From contig JALOKP010000015.1 of assembly GCA_025456425.1 (NCBI GenBank), positions 1 through 59,837 on the forward strand: a stretch of 59,837 nucleotides of DNA. Direction: 5' to 3'. Positions 19,629 to 30,246 of the stretch are shown one piece after another. Numbering within the stretch: position 1 is the first letter of the stretch; the number at the start of each line of letters is the position of its first letter. This stretch comes from Acidobacteriota bacterium (lineage in GTDB: Bacteria; Acidobacteriota; Polarisedimenticolia; J045). The position numbers and the translations under genes are program-made. The notes below the pieces were generated by a model, which was not told the DNA's origin, made no database searches, and worked only from the letters and a program-made list of their open reading frames with translations.

Positions 19629-19714
19629 GCGCCGTCGTTGGGCAACGCCCGCGAACCCGAGTACCCTCTCGCCGATGCGCTGGCGCCACCCGGGCGACCG
19701 CGCCCGGAGGAGCC

Positions 19715-20458
19715 ATGAAAGCGTTCCGTATCGCCGTCCTGATCGTTCTCGCGGCCGCGCTCGCGGCACCGGCCTTCGCCGACACGTTGCTCACGATGAA
19801 GTCCCACTCCGACGGGGGAATGGGCCAGCCGCCCAGCGACGAGACGACGACCATGTGGCTCGCCAAGGACCGCCTGTGCCTGCTGAGCGGCGACACGGCC
19901 GTCATCGTCCGCGCCGACCAGAAGAAGCTCTACATGATCGATACCACCAGCAAGACGTATTCCGAATTCGACTTGCCGCTCGACATCCTCAAGTACTACC
20001 CGCCCGACCTGCAGGCCCAGATCGGCCCGCAGCTGGCGCAGCTCAAGTACGCGGCGAAGCTCACGCCAACCGCGGAGTCGAAGAAGATCGGCGCCTGGAA
20101 CGCGAAGCTCTACAAGGCCGAGATCACCAACCCGATGGGGATCAGGCTGGACATGGACCTGTGGGTGTCCAAGGACATCGCCGGGATCGACGTGCCCTCC
20201 TACAAGGAACTGGCGTTTACCCTGCAGGGATTTCAGCCGGGTTTCGAGGAGGTCACCCGCGCGCTGGCCACGATCGACGGTATCTCGGTGCTCACCGAGA
20301 AAACTGTCAGCATCATGGGCACCACGGTGAAGTCGCGCGAGGAGCTGGTTTCGGTCGAGACGAAGCCCGCACCGGCGGGAATCTACGAGGTTCCGGCCGG
20401 AATGACCAAGGAAGCCTACGACCCGAGGAAAGCCGTCCAGAAAGCGGCCGGCAAGTAG
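19715..20458 (+). CDS. Secreted DUF4412-like protein
   Basis: This 247-residue protein has a clear signal peptide (FRIAVLIVLAAALAAPAFA). It starts at an ATG with GGAGG five bases upstream. The mature part has MWLAKDRLCLLSGDTAVIVRADQKKLYMID, followed by the TYSEFDLP and KIGAWNAKLYK segments typical of DUF4412-type proteins, which are predicted periplasmic or outer-membrane-associated beta-rich proteins. Function is unknown. It is less GC-extreme than its neighbours and is followed by a good hairpin terminator. It is 86 bp after menE and probably has its own transcript. Confidence 0.75.
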   Translation: MKAFRIAVLIVLAAALAAPAFADTLLTMKSHSDGGMGQPPSDETTTMWLAKDRLCLLSGDTAVIVRADQKKLYMIDTTSKTYSEFDLPLDILKYYPPDLQAQIGPQLAQLKYAAKLTPTAESKKIGAWNAKLYKAEITNPMGIRLDMDLWVSKDIAGIDVPSYKELAFTLQGFQPGFEEVTRALATIDGISVLTEKTVSIMGTTVKSREELVSVETKPAPAGIYEVPAGMTKEAYDPRKAVQKAAGK

Positions 20459-20481
20459 TCCCCTCGCCCCGAGCCGCTGCG

Positions 20482-20515
20482 ACGGGCCCGGCCCCGGCCG
20501 GGCCCGTTCCGTTTC
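20482..20515. terminator. Intrinsic terminator between convergent genes
   Basis: Positions 20482-20491 and 20498-20507 form a perfect 10-bp stem (ACGGGCCCGG against CCGGGCCCGT) with a 6-nt loop, followed on the plus strand by TCCGTTTC. It lies between the DUF4412 gene and the converging thioesterase gene. The T-rich tail is on the plus strand, so it best serves the DUF4412 gene. Confidence 0.65.
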
Positions 20516-20969
20516 AGGCCGAAAGGGCGCGGAAGACGCGCAGCCACTCCTCGGGGAACGGCACCCGCTCGAAGCTCCGGCCGTCGACCGAGACGTGGAC
20601 CGTCTGGACCAGCGCCACGACCGCCCCTCCGGCGCGCTCGATCCGGTGGGCGACCACCGCCTCGGTCGGCTCCACCCGTGCGAGCACCGGGCCGGCGACG
20701 AGGTCGTCGCCGAAGCGCAGCGGGGCCAGGTAGTCGGCCTCGGCGTGCCGGATCGGCGCAAGGTGCCGGCCTTCGCGGAGGATCCGCGGCAGGTCCAGGC
20801 CGCCCGCGGCGAGGGTCGCCATGAACGCGTCGTGGGCGTACTCGAAGAACCGCGCGAAGAAGACCACCCCCGCCGCGTCGACGTCCTGCAGCCGGACCGC
20901 GAGCGGGTGGCGGTGCCGCCCGCCAGGCGCCGCCAGGATCTCCTCGCGGGAAAAGAGCGGGATCGCCAT
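20514..20969 (-). CDS. Hotdog-fold acyl-CoA thioesterase, candidate DHNA-CoA thioesterase
   Basis: This 151-residue 4-hydroxybenzoyl-CoA-thioesterase-family protein starts at an ATG preceded by AGGGGAG; a GTG at 20990 that overlaps the upstream stop is an alternative. The family motif is VRLQDVDAAGVVFFARFFEYAHDAFM, with the catalytic Asp in DVDAAG. The pattern resembles the cyanobacterial DHNA-CoA thioesterase (Slr0204), as I recall it. The men operon next door has no MenI, so this gene is a good candidate for that step. A general YbgC-like role is the alternative. It is the last gene of a four-gene minus-strand operon. Confidence 0.8.
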   Translation of the reverse strand: MAIPLFSREEILAAPGGRHRHPLAVRLQDVDAAGVVFFARFFEYAHDAFMATLAAGGLDLPRILREGRHLAPIRHAEADYLAPLRFGDDLVAGPVLARVEPTEAVVAHRIERAGGAVVALVQTVHVSVDGRSFERVPFPEEWLRVFRALSA

Positions 20970-20986
20970 CGTCGTCTCCCCTGCGC

Positions 20987-21793
20987 TCACTCGCCCGAGC
21001 GCTCGCGCAGCGCCTGCTCGACCAGGTCCCGGAGCAGCGCCGCGAAGAGCGCCGGCTGGTCGAGGAAGGGCCAGTGCCCGGCGGGCGCGACCGCGAGCGT
21101 CGGCACGGCGGACTCGCGCAGCAGCTCCAGCGAGCGCGCGCTGGCCCCGCCCGGCGCGCCCGCGACGTAGTACCTGGGCATCGGCAGCGCCGCGAGGCGG
21201 CGCGCCAGCCCCTCGCCGTGCGAGAGCGCGACGAGGTCGAGCGAGTGGCGGTGGAAGACGCGCGGGTCGGCCAGCCGCAGGCTGGCGTAGTAGCCGCGCT
21301 GCGCGCGCTCCTTCCCGCCGGCGCGGTAGACCGCCTCGCGCAGCCGGTCGAAGCCGGAGGCGACGAACTCCTCCAGCGGCTCGGCCGCGGCCCGGCCCGA
21401 GAAGACCGCGTCGGCCCCGGCCTTGTTCCCGTCGACGTCGACCAGCGCGAGCACCAGTCCCGGGTGCCGCTCCGCCAGCAGCTGGCCGAGGACCCCGCCC
21501 AGCGAGTGGCCGACGACGACCGCCGGCGCCTCGCCGCGACGGCGCCAGAAGTCCGCCAGCTGCTCGACCGTCTCGTCGAGCGAGGGGGCCCGCTCGGGCC
21601 AGGCGCTGCGGCCGTAGCCGGGCATGTCGGGCGCGACCTGCCGGTAGCTCCGCAGCTCGGGCGCCGCCAGCAGCCCCTCGAACGACAGCCCCGACTCCCC
21701 CAGCCCGTGGATGTAGAAGATCGTCGCCGCCGGGTCCTCCGGCCGGGTCTCGCGCACGAACCAGCCGTCTTCCACCGCGTGGCTCCAGCGCAC
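20987..21793 (-). CDS. Alpha/beta hydrolase
   Basis: This 268-residue alpha/beta-hydrolase starts at a GTG with GGAGGGGAGG directly upstream. Seen are the oxyanion motif FYIHGLGESGLSF, the nucleophile elbow VVVGHSLGGVLGQLL, an Asp in VDVDGNKAG and the late His in APAGHWPFLDQP. No signal peptide is present, so it is cytoplasmic. It lies 17 bp downstream of an ABC-2 permease and overlaps the thioesterase region. Substrate is unknown; esterase, lipase or lactonase roles are all possible. Confidence 0.8.
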   Translation of the reverse strand: MRWSHAVEDGWFVRETRPEDPAATIFYIHGLGESGLSFEGLLAAPELRSYRQVAPDMPGYGRSAWPERAPSLDETVEQLADFWRRRGEAPAVVVGHSLGGVLGQLLAERHPGLVLALVDVDGNKAGADAVFSGRAAAEPLEEFVASGFDRLREAVYRAGGKERAQRGYYASLRLADPRVFHRHSLDLVALSHGEGLARRLAALPMPRYYVAGAPGGASARSLELLRESAVPTLAVAPAGHWPFLDQPALFAALLRDLVEQALRERSGE

Positions 21794-21810
21794 CGCGCCT
21801 CCCCTCCGGC

Positions 21811-22635
21811 TCAGTACTGGATCAGCGACCCTTCCTGCTTGGCGCGCCGGACCGCGATCCGCGCGCCGAACAGGCCGAGCGGCACCAGCACCGCGGAGAA
21901 GACGAGCAGCGCCAGCAGGTCGGGGGCGAGGGTGGCGAGGTCGCGCCCCTGGAGCAGCGCGCCGCGCACGGCGTTGTTGGCGTAGTAGACCGGCACGAGC
22001 TTCGAGATCCAGCTGATCTGCGCCGGCAGCGCCTGTTGCGGGATGATCACGTTCCCGAACAGCAGCGAGAGCGAGGTGATCACGAAGTCGAGCGGGTTGC
22101 CGCGCTTGAAGTAAAGCACGAACCCGGCCGACAGGACGCCGATCCCCGACAGCGCGAGCGAGGTCAGGACGACCGCCAGCACCGCGCCCACCAGGCTCCC
22201 CAGTTCCAGCCGCACGCCGAAGACCAGCACGCCGAAGACCAGGTAGGCCGCCGCCTGCAGCCCCGCGTAGCCGTAGCTGTAGGCCGACGAGGCGAGCACC
22301 AGGTGGCCCAGCTTGGCGGGCGTGACGAGCATCGCCTCGAGCGTCCCGGTGGCCTGCTCGGAGCGGATCGACGAGCTGAAGGAGTGGAGCGAGACGTCGA
22401 GGAAGCGGTTCACCATCAGCCCGACCAGCGCGAAGCTGTAGTAGTCCAGCCCGCCGGTCTGGGAGGCGAGCCGCGCCGGGTCGGAGGCGCCGGTGATGAA
22501 GCGCGCCATGAAGTACCAGACGGTCGCGCTGACGAACAGCCCGATCGCGGAGAGCAGGAAGGCCAGGCGGTACGAGGTCTCGGTCTGGAAGTCCCGCAGC
22601 AGGAAGGCCCAGACCGTGCGCGGGAAGTTCCTCAC
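21811..22635 (-). CDS. ABC-2 type transporter permease
   Basis: This 274-residue integral membrane protein has six predicted helices. After a short N-terminus (VRNFPRTVWAFLLRDF), helices lie near 22-42, 60-80, 110-135, 140-165, 175-200 and 235-260. The segment RSEQATGTLEAMLVTP is typical of ABC-2 permeases next to the coupling helix. The GTG start overlaps the stop of the ATPase gene (GTGA), so it pairs with that ATPase as an exporter. Substrate is unknown; drug, lipid or polysaccharide export are all possible. Confidence 0.88.
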   Translation of the reverse strand: MRNFPRTVWAFLLRDFQTETSYRLAFLLSAIGLFVSATVWYFMARFITGASDPARLASQTGGLDYYSFALVGLMVNRFLDVSLHSFSSSIRSEQATGTLEAMLVTPAKLGHLVLASSAYSYGYAGLQAAAYLVFGVLVFGVRLELGSLVGAVLAVVLTSLALSGIGVLSAGFVLYFKRGNPLDFVITSLSLLFGNVIIPQQALPAQISWISKLVPVYYANNAVRGALLQGRDLATLAPDLLALLVFSAVLVPLGLFGARIAVRRAKQEGSLIQY

Positions 22636-23672
22636 GGCGCACCCGGCTTCCCGGCCGCGGCCGACCCGCGGTCCTCGACCAGCTCGCGGAAGACCGTCTC
22701 CAGCTCCGGCTCCTCCGGCTCGGCGGCCAGGATCCGGGCCCCGCCCGCCACCAGCTCGCGCAGCACCGGGTCGAGCCCGGCGTCGTCCTTGGCCAGCCGC
22801 ACCAGCAGCTCGACCGCGTCGTCGGTGGCGGTCCGCGCCAGCACCTGGCCGGTCGCGAGCGCGGCGGGAACCGTGCCGGCCAGGCGCAGGCGGTAGACCA
22901 CCCCGCCCAGCCCGCGGTGCCGCAGCTCCTCGGGCGTCCCCTCGGCCCGGAGCTCCCCTTTCGCGATCACCACGACGCGGTCGCACAGCGCCTCGGCCTC
23001 GCGCAGGTTGTGCGTCGCCAGCAGGATCGTCTTGCCGTCGCGGCGGTGCAGCTCCTCCTGGATCCACTCGCGCTGGACCGCCGCGCTGACCGGGTCGAGG
23101 CTGCGGGTCGGCTCGTCCATCAGCACGATCGGCGGGTCGGCCAGCAGGGCCCGCGCGATCGCCAGCCGCTGCTTCATGCCCGACGAGAAGTCCGAGAAAC
23201 GGCGGTTGGCGTCGGACCCCAGCTGGACCTTCTCGAGCAGCGCGGAGACGCGGGCCGTGCGGGCCGCGCCGGACAACCCGTGCAGGCGCGCGAAGAAGTC
23301 GAGGTTCTCGCGCGCGGTCAGGCGCCAGTAGAACGACCGCTCGTCGCCGTGAACGAGCCCGAGCCGGTCCGGAAGGGTCGGGTCCCCGGCGGGCACGCCG
23401 AACAGTTCGGCGCGTCCCTTCTCGGGCAGCACCAGCCCGCAGAGGATCTTGAGCAGCGTCGTCTTCCCGGCCCCGTTCGGCCCGAGCAGCCCGACCAGCT
23501 CCCCTTCCCTGACCGCGAAGTCGACGCCGCGCAGCGCCTCGACGCGCTCGGGGCGGCGGAAGGGCGCGCGCGCGATCTCCTTGACCGTCCGCTTGCGCGG
23601 AAAGGACTTGAAGAGGCCGGCCACCAGGACGGCGTCGCGGGCGGCGGCGGGTGCGGAAACGGTCGCGGTCAC
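22632..23672 (-). CDS. ABC transporter ATP-binding protein
   Basis: This 346-residue ATPase has the Walker A GPNGAGKTT, a signature FSSGMKQRLAIA, the Walker B IVLMDEPTRSLD and the H-switch LATHNLREA. I chose the GTG at 23672 because a TATCCT box lies 8 nt upstream and the longer frame adds only Arg/Pro/Ala-rich sequence. The C-terminal 90 residues (from about 255) form an extra domain common in ABC-2 drug/lipid exporters. It is the first gene of the operon with permease, hydrolase and thioesterase, and is divergent from kdsB. Confidence 0.9.
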   Translation of the reverse strand: MTATVSAPAAARDAVLVAGLFKSFPRKRTVKEIARAPFRRPERVEALRGVDFAVREGELVGLLGPNGAGKTTLLKILCGLVLPEKGRAELFGVPAGDPTLPDRLGLVHGDERSFYWRLTARENLDFFARLHGLSGAARTARVSALLEKVQLGSDANRRFSDFSSGMKQRLAIARALLADPPIVLMDEPTRSLDPVSAAVQREWIQEELHRRDGKTILLATHNLREAEALCDRVVVIAKGELRAEGTPEELRHRGLGGVVYRLRLAGTVPAALATGQVLARTATDDAVELLVRLAKDDAGLDPVLRELVAGGARILAAEPEEPELETVFRELVEDRGSAAAGKPGAP

Positions 23673-23680
23673 GGGGCGCA

Positions 23681-23686
23681 AGGATA
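23681..23686 (-). promoter_or_regulatory. Candidate -10 box for leaderless ABC ATPase gene
   Basis: On the minus strand TATCCT ends 8 nt before the GTG start, with no ribosome binding site between. It lies in a small AT-containing island inside a GC-rich divergent region. Confidence 0.45.
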
Positions 23687-23835
23687 TCGAAATTCGGCGG
23701 AACCGCGATCCGGCGCCCGCACCGGGCCCGTTCCGGCGTACGGCGCGCGCCGCCGGACGGCTGCGACGCCGGCCCGGAGGCGGCGCACCGCGCCCCGGCG
23801 GCGCCGATGTCGGCGCGCATGTCGGCGACGCGCCG

Positions 23836-23864
23836 TTGCCCTTTTTCCCGCGCTCGTCTACCAT
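23836..23864 (+). promoter_or_regulatory. Sigma70-like promoter for the Kdo operon
   Basis: TTGCCC at 23836-23841 and TACCAT at 23859-23864 are separated by exactly 17 bp, including a T5 run. This would start transcription near 23871 and give a 5' leader of about 50 nt before kdsB. It is the best two-box promoter in the plus-strand part of the window. Confidence 0.55.
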
Positions 23865-23877
23865 CCGCCGCGGTTGA

Positions 23878-27193
<3,316 letters not shown>

Positions 27194-27197
<4 letters not shown>

Positions 27198-28150
27198 GGC
27201 ACCCCGAGGGCCAGCGCGTGATCGAGGCCGAGGCCCGGGCGCTGGCCGCGCTGGCCGGACGGCTCGGCCCGGCCTTCGACGACGCCGTCGACGCGATCCT
27301 CGGCGCGCCGGGCCGCATCGTCCTGACGGGGATGGGCAAGAGCGGGCTCGTGGCGCGCAAGATCGCGGCCACCCTGACCTCGACCGGGACGCCGGCGCAC
27401 TTCCTCCACCCGGCCGAGGCGATCCACGGCGACCTCGGAATGATCGTCAAGGGGGACGTCGTGGTCGCGCTCTCGCAGAGCGGCGAGACGGCGGAGATCC
27501 TGGGCGTGGTCGAGGCCGTGCGACGGCTCGGGGGAACGCTGCTCGTGATGACCGGCCGCGCCGGCTCGACCCTCGGCCGCGAAGCCGACCTGCTGCTCGA
27601 CACCTCGGTCGCGGAGGAGGGCTGCCCGCTCGGCCTGGCGCCGATGGCCAGCACCACTGCAATGCTGGCGCTGGGCGACGCGCTGGCCGCCGCGCTGATG
27701 GTCGCGAAGGGGTTCTCGGAGGAGGACTTCGCGCGGCTGCACCCGGGGGGCCGGCTGGGTCGGAAGCTGGCCCGCGTGCGGCAGTTCATGCACACCGGCG
27801 AGGCCGTGCCCAGGGTCTCCCCGGCGACCCCGATGGGCCAGGTCGTGCTCGAGATGAGCCGCAAGCGGCTGGGCTCGACGGCGGTGGTGGACGGCGCCGG
27901 CCGGCTGCTCGGGATCGTCACCGACGGCGACCTGCGCCGGCTGCTCGAGCGCGACCCGACCCCGCTCGACCGGACCGCCGCGGACGCGATGTCCGCGCAC
28001 CCGGTCTCGATCGCCGCCGACGCGCTGGCCTCGGCCGCCCTGGCGCTGATGGAGGAGCGGAAGATCACGATGCTCCCGGTCGTCGCCCCGGACGGGACGC
28101 TCGAGGGGATCGTGCAGATCCACGACCTGTGGGGGACGCAGCTGTTCTGA
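27194..28150 (+). CDS. kdsD: Arabinose 5-phosphate isomerase
   Basis: This 318-residue KdsD/KpsF-family enzyme interconverts ribulose 5-phosphate and arabinose 5-phosphate, the substrate of KdsA. The N-terminal SIS domain (about 30-170) has [21 protein letters not shown] and [23 protein letters not shown] and [15 protein letters not shown] are typical. Two CBS domains follow (about 200-315; [21 protein letters not shown] and [19 protein letters not shown]). The GTG start overlaps the kdsA stop. Confidence 0.95.
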
Positions 28151-28195
28151 GCCGCGCCCCGGCCCGCCGCCGGTCGCGTTCCGGGCGCGATTTGG

Positions 28196-28201
28196 TATCG
28201 T
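28196..28201 (+). promoter_or_regulatory. Candidate internal -10 box before kdsC
   Basis: TATCGT ends 7 nt before the kdsC ATG, in the 58-bp gap after kdsD. No Shine-Dalgarno sequence is present. It could drive a leaderless kdsC-lapA-lapB transcript in addition to read-through from kdsB. Confidence 0.4.
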
Positions 28202-28208
28202 GGGCGCC

Positions 28209-28718
28209 ATGGACGGGACCGACCTGAAGGAGCATGCCGCCCGGGTGCGGCTGCTGCTGTCCGACGTCGACGGGACGCTGACCGACGGGTTCCTCTACTA
28301 CGTCGGCGACGCCGTCGGGCTGCGCTTCTCGGTCCGCGACGGGCTGGGTCTCGTGCTGGCGCGGCAGGCCGGCCTGGTGACGGGCGTGGTCTCGATGCGC
28401 GGCACCCCGTCGGTCCGCCACCGCGCCGAGGACCTGCGGCTGGACGAGGTCCACCTTGCGGTCGACGACAAGGCCGCCGTGCTGCGCCGGATCCTGGCCT
28501 CGCGCGGGATCCCGCGCGAGGCGGCCTGCTACGTCGGGGACGACCTGAACGACCTCCCGGCCTTCGCCGAGGTCGGGTTCCCCGTCGCCGTCGCCGACGC
28601 GGCCGAGGAAGTCCGCCGCGCGGCCCGCTTCGTCACGCGCCGGCCGGGGGGCCAGGGGGCCGTACGGGAGGTCGTCGACCTCCTGCTCGCGGCCCGCGCC
28701 GGCAGGGAGCCGTCATGA
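28209..28718 (+). CDS. kdsC: 3-deoxy-D-manno-octulosonate-8-phosphate phosphatase
   Basis: This 169-residue HAD phosphatase dephosphorylates Kdo 8-phosphate. Motif I is LLSDVDGTLTDG with both catalytic Asp residues, motif II is VVSMRG, the Lys is in HLAVDDKAAVL, and motif III/IV is YVGDDLNDLPAF. There is no cap domain, as expected for KdsC tetramers. I chose the ATG at 28209; a GTG at 28200 would add three residues and overlap the TATCGT box. It completes the Kdo branch begun by kdsB, kdsA and kdsD. Confidence 0.93.
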   Translation: MDGTDLKEHAARVRLLLSDVDGTLTDGFLYYVGDAVGLRFSVRDGLGLVLARQAGLVTGVVSMRGTPSVRHRAEDLRLDEVHLAVDDKAAVLRRILASRGIPREAACYVGDDLNDLPAFAEVGFPVAVADAAEEVRRAARFVTRRPGGQGAVREVVDLLLAARAGREPS

Positions 28719-29086
28719 GGGTCCTGATCTTCCTGCTCGCCGCCGGCTTCGCGATCGTCGTGCTCTGGGTGGCGCTGGCCAACGCGGGCCAGGAGGTCAC
28801 GCTGACGCTCGGCGCGGGCGGCGTGGCGCGCACGCTGTCGATGGCCGAGGTGATCTTCGGCAGCGTGCTGGCCGGGGTCTTCTTCATCGGCCTGCTGGCG
28901 GTCGTCGAGGGGATCACGCTGCGGGTCGAGAACCTGCGGCTCAAGCGCCGGCTGCACCAGCTGGAGGAGGAGATCCTCGACCTGCGCAACCTGGCGATCT
29001 CCGGTACCGGCGCGCTGGCGCCGGGACGCGGCGTCGGGGCGGTCCCGGCGTCGTCGAACGTCCTGCTGCCCGACGACGAGCCATGA
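28715..29086 (+). CDS. lapA: LapA-domain inner membrane protein
   Basis: This 123-residue protein has two transmembrane helices (residues 2-24 and 44-66) followed by a charged coiled-coil segment (ENLRLKRRLHQLEEEILDLRNL), the arrangement of the LapA family. In E. coli LapA partners LapB in controlling LpxC turnover by FtsH, and so lipopolysaccharide amount. The ATG overlaps the kdsC stop, and lapB overlaps its own stop, keeping the E. coli lapA-lapB order. The C-terminal tail is low-complexity. Confidence 0.85.
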   Translation: MRVLIFLLAAGFAIVVLWVALANAGQEVTLTLGAGGVARTLSMAEVIFGSVLAGVFFIGLLAVVEGITLRVENLRLKRRLHQLEEEILDLRNLAISGTGALAPGRGVGAVPASSNVLLPDDEP

Positions 29087-30243
29087 GCGCCCTGCTGCTG
29101 CTGCTCGCCTTCCTCGCCGGGGTGATGGTCAGCGTGCTCGTCACCTCGCTGGTGGTCCGCCTGCGCCCGGAGCGCGAGGAGGGCGGTCCGGCGCGGACGC
29201 TGGCCGAACGCGCGGTGGCCGAGATCGTGGCCGAGGACCATCCCGCCGCCGCCGCCGCGCTGCGGCACGCCGTCGAGAGCGGACCGGGGGACGACGCGCT
29301 CTACCTGCTGCTGGCCGACCAGCAGTCGCGCGCCGGCGACGGGGCGCGCGCCGCGCGCACGCTGGAGGTCCTGCTGGCGCGCCGCGACCTGGCCGACCGG
29401 ACCCGGGCCGCAGCGCTGCTGCTGCGCGCGCGAGTGCTCGAGCGCGCGGGCGAACTGGAAGCAGCCGTCGCCGCCTGCGACGAGGCGGAGGCCGCGGCGC
29501 GCGGCTGGGCCGCGCCACTGGTCGCGCTCGAGCAGCTCCAGACCCGGCTCGGGCGGATGCGCGAGGCGGTCGCCACCGCGGGGCGCCTGGCCTCCGTCGA
29601 TCGCGAGCGCGGGCGGGTCGTCTCGGCCCGCCGGCGCGTCCTGCTGGCCCGCGAGCTGCTCGCCGACGGCCTGCCGCGTGAAGCGGCCCGCGAGGCCGAG
29701 CGCGCGCTGTCCGAGGCCCGCGCGCTGCCCGCGGCGGAGATGGCGCTGGGCGACGCGCTCTACCAGTCGCAAGACCCCAGGAAGGCCCGCGAGGCCTGGC
29801 TGCGCGCCGCGCAGGAGTCGCCGGCGCTGGCCCCGCTGGTCGTCGACCGGCTGGAGGAACTCGAGGGGCCGGCGCGCGGGCGCGAGGCGGCGCGCCAGTT
29901 CGCGCGCGAGGCGCTCTCGCGTGATCCGGAGGGACCGGCCGCCTGGCGACTCGCCGGCTGGCTCGCCGACGACGCGCTGCGCCGCGGCCAGGCGGCCGAG
30001 GCCCGCGGCTTCGTCGAGCGGATCGAAGAGCTCGCCCCGCGCTCGTCGGCGGTCCCGCGGCTGCGCGGGCGGCTGGCGCTGCTGGAGGACGGTGCGGCGA
30101 GCCGCGCGCTCGTCGCGCTGCGCACGCACTGGGAAGGGATCGGCGGCTGGGGCGACCCGTGGCGCTGCCAGCGCTGCGGCTTCAGCGCCGCCGACTTCGA
30201 GTGGCGCTGCCCGTCTTGCCGGGCCTGGGAGTCCCTGGCCTGA
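29083..30243 (+). CDS. lapB: LapB: TPR protein with rubredoxin-like zinc domain
   Basis: This 386-residue protein has one N-terminal membrane helix (LLLLLAFLAGVMVSVLVTSLV), about eight TPR-like helical pairs (residues 45-345) and a C-terminal rubredoxin-type metal site: C362xxC365 and C376xxC379 in WRCQRCGF and FEWRCPSCRAW. This is exactly the LapB (YciM) layout. In E. coli LapB regulates LpxC proteolysis and interacts with LPS transport and assembly. It is the last gene of the Kdo operon and stops 3 bp short of the converging DUF4388 gene. Confidence 0.92.
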   Translation: MSALLLLLAFLAGVMVSVLVTSLVVRLRPEREEGGPARTLAERAVAEIVAEDHPAAAAALRHAVESGPGDDALYLLLADQQSRAGDGARAARTLEVLLARRDLADRTRAAALLLRARVLERAGELEAAVAACDEAEAAARGWAAPLVALEQLQTRLGRMREAVATAGRLASVDRERGRVVSARRRVLLARELLADGLPREAAREAERALSEARALPAAEMALGDALYQSQDPRKAREAWLRAAQESPALAPLVVDRLEELEGPARGREAARQFAREALSRDPEGPAAWRLAGWLADDALRRGQAAEARGFVERIEELAPRSSAVPRLRGRLALLEDGAASRALVALRTHWEGIGGWGDPWRCQRCGFSAADFEWRCPSCRAWESLA

Positions 30244-30246
30244 CCG

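Noticed and set aside
23809-23827. Direct repeat of ATGTCGGCG in the kdsB-ABC divergent region
   Set aside because: Only two 9-bp copies in GC-rich DNA; likely chance and not clearly linked to a promoter box.
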